The notes below the pieces were generated by a model, which saw nothing but the letters and a program-made list of their open reading frames with translations, did no database searches and had not been told where the DNA came from. This document shows positions 63,690 through 64,000 of a stretch of 64,000 nt of DNA, piece after piece (within the stretch, counting starts at the first letter, position 1; each line of letters starts with the position of its first letter). Origin of the DNA: Autumnicola lenta. Its GTDB lineage: Bacteria > Bacteroidota > Bacteroidia > Flavobacteriales > Flavobacteriaceae. Location: NCBI RefSeq assembly GCF_031846515.1, contig NZ_JAVRHO010000004.1, positions 146,808 through 210,807 on the forward strand, written 5' to 3'. The translations under genes were made by a program, and so were the position numbers.

Positions 63690-64000
63690 ATGAGACATGC
63701 CATTTGTTATGTAAGCAATGCTGATAAGCACCTAACTACTTCAGAAATTAATGAGCTTCTGATTTTTTGCGAAGAGAATAACAGCCAGAATGATATAAAA
63801 GGAGTCCTACTATATTCTGAAGGAAATTTTTTTCAAGTAATAGAAGGAGAAAAAGAAAAAATAATAGGTCTATGGAAAAAAATTCAGCAAGATCAGCGTC
63901 ATTATGGTATTATCTCAGTAATAGACCGCAGCATATCAAAGGGTTCTTATGATAACTATAAAGCAACAATAATTCCTGAGGGAGAAAAATACAGCCCAGG
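63690..64000 (+). CDS. BLUF domain blue-light receptor, 3' end outside window
   Basis: The first 103 codons of a gene that runs past the window edge. The BLUF flavin-binding domain is recognisable from MRHAICYVSNADKHL, DIKGVLLYSEG and FFQVIEGEKEKI. The photo-active residues Tyr7, Asn31 and Gln49 are present with the same spacing (24 and 18) as Tyr21, Asn45 and Gln63 of AppA. It should bind FAD and sense blue light. Whether an output domain follows cannot be seen; short BLUF proteins of 130-150 residues are common. Confidence 0.9.
   Translation, partial: MRHAICYVSNADKHLTTSEINELLIFCEENNSQNDIKGVLLYSEGNFFQVIEGEKEKIIGLWKKIQQDQRHYGIISVIDRSISKGSYDNYKATIIPEGEKYSP

Noticed and set aside
1..64000. tRNA, rRNA, insertion sequence or prophage genes
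   Set aside because: No tRNA T-loop/cloverleaf, rRNA segment, transposase or integrase was seen by eye; a covariance-model search would be needed to exclude small RNAs.

Overview
The window is a low-GC chromosomal segment from a member of the Bacteroidetes, most likely a marine or saline Flavobacteriaceae of the Gramella/Salegentibacter kind. That placement is inferred from gene content and gene order. The supporting genes are a GSCFA-domain protein, a long-form aromatic amino acid hydroxylase, an OMP_b-brl_3 type TonB-dependent barrel with a carboxypeptidase-regulatory N-terminus, a 58-residue Hc1-type histone-like protein, DUF4230 and GH31 proteins. Promoter boxes of the Bacteroidetes type (TAnnTTTG) and the scarcity of Shine-Dalgarno sequences agree. 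I see no rRNA, tRNA, CRISPR array, transposase or integrase.

Region 1 (1-10.3 kb) is mostly core. It holds a 5'-truncated aromatic amino acid hydroxylase, a DUF4230 membrane protein, a GSCFA protein, a YefM/YoeB toxin-antitoxin pair with an ordered operator, and alaS. Divergent from alaS is a tight five-gene operon: M23 peptidase, MerR regulator, LemA and two TPM-domain proteins. Region 2 (10.3-31.6 kb) starts with a tandem intergenic repeat, then a large TonB-type receptor, an internally duplicated lipoprotein, the GTPases Der and Era, a SulP transporter, a VOC protein paired with a PD40-propeller protein, a conserved protein of unknown function, an M1 aminopeptidase, a GH31 alpha-glucosidase and a luciferase-like oxidoreductase.

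Region 3 (31.6-52.5 kb) holds a GT9 glycosyltransferase, an AI-2E family permease, a lipoprotein PQQ dehydrogenase with a built-in cytochrome c, an EEP phosphodiesterase, a receiver-only response regulator, a DUF2254 membrane protein, two YceI proteins flanking a Rossmann-like protein next to a Crp/Fnr regulator, an Hc1-like protein, a YfbK-like vWA lipoprotein, a DUF481 barrel and a 1316-residue AsmA-like protein. The stretch 43.1-44.0 kb is almost entirely repeats.

Region 4 (52.8-63.3 kb) is accessory and the most interesting part: a complete type I restriction-modification locus whose hsdM-hsdS and hsdR are about 4 kb apart. Between them lie a 12-unit tandem array of about 110-bp imperfect inverted repeats, a class II Fic protein, a GxxExxY PD-(D/E)XK-like protein and a second, 5-unit array of the same repeat. 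A half-repeat remnant lies between fic and the GxxExxY gene. A perfect 16-bp tandem duplication separates hsdM from hsdS, and losing one copy would bring an upstream ATG into frame with hsdS. A methyltransferase follows hsdR, and the window ends inside a BLUF blue-light receptor gene.

A short near-palindromic motif around AAATTGCCAATTTT occurs in at least ten intergenic places across the window and appears to be a genome-wide dispersed element.
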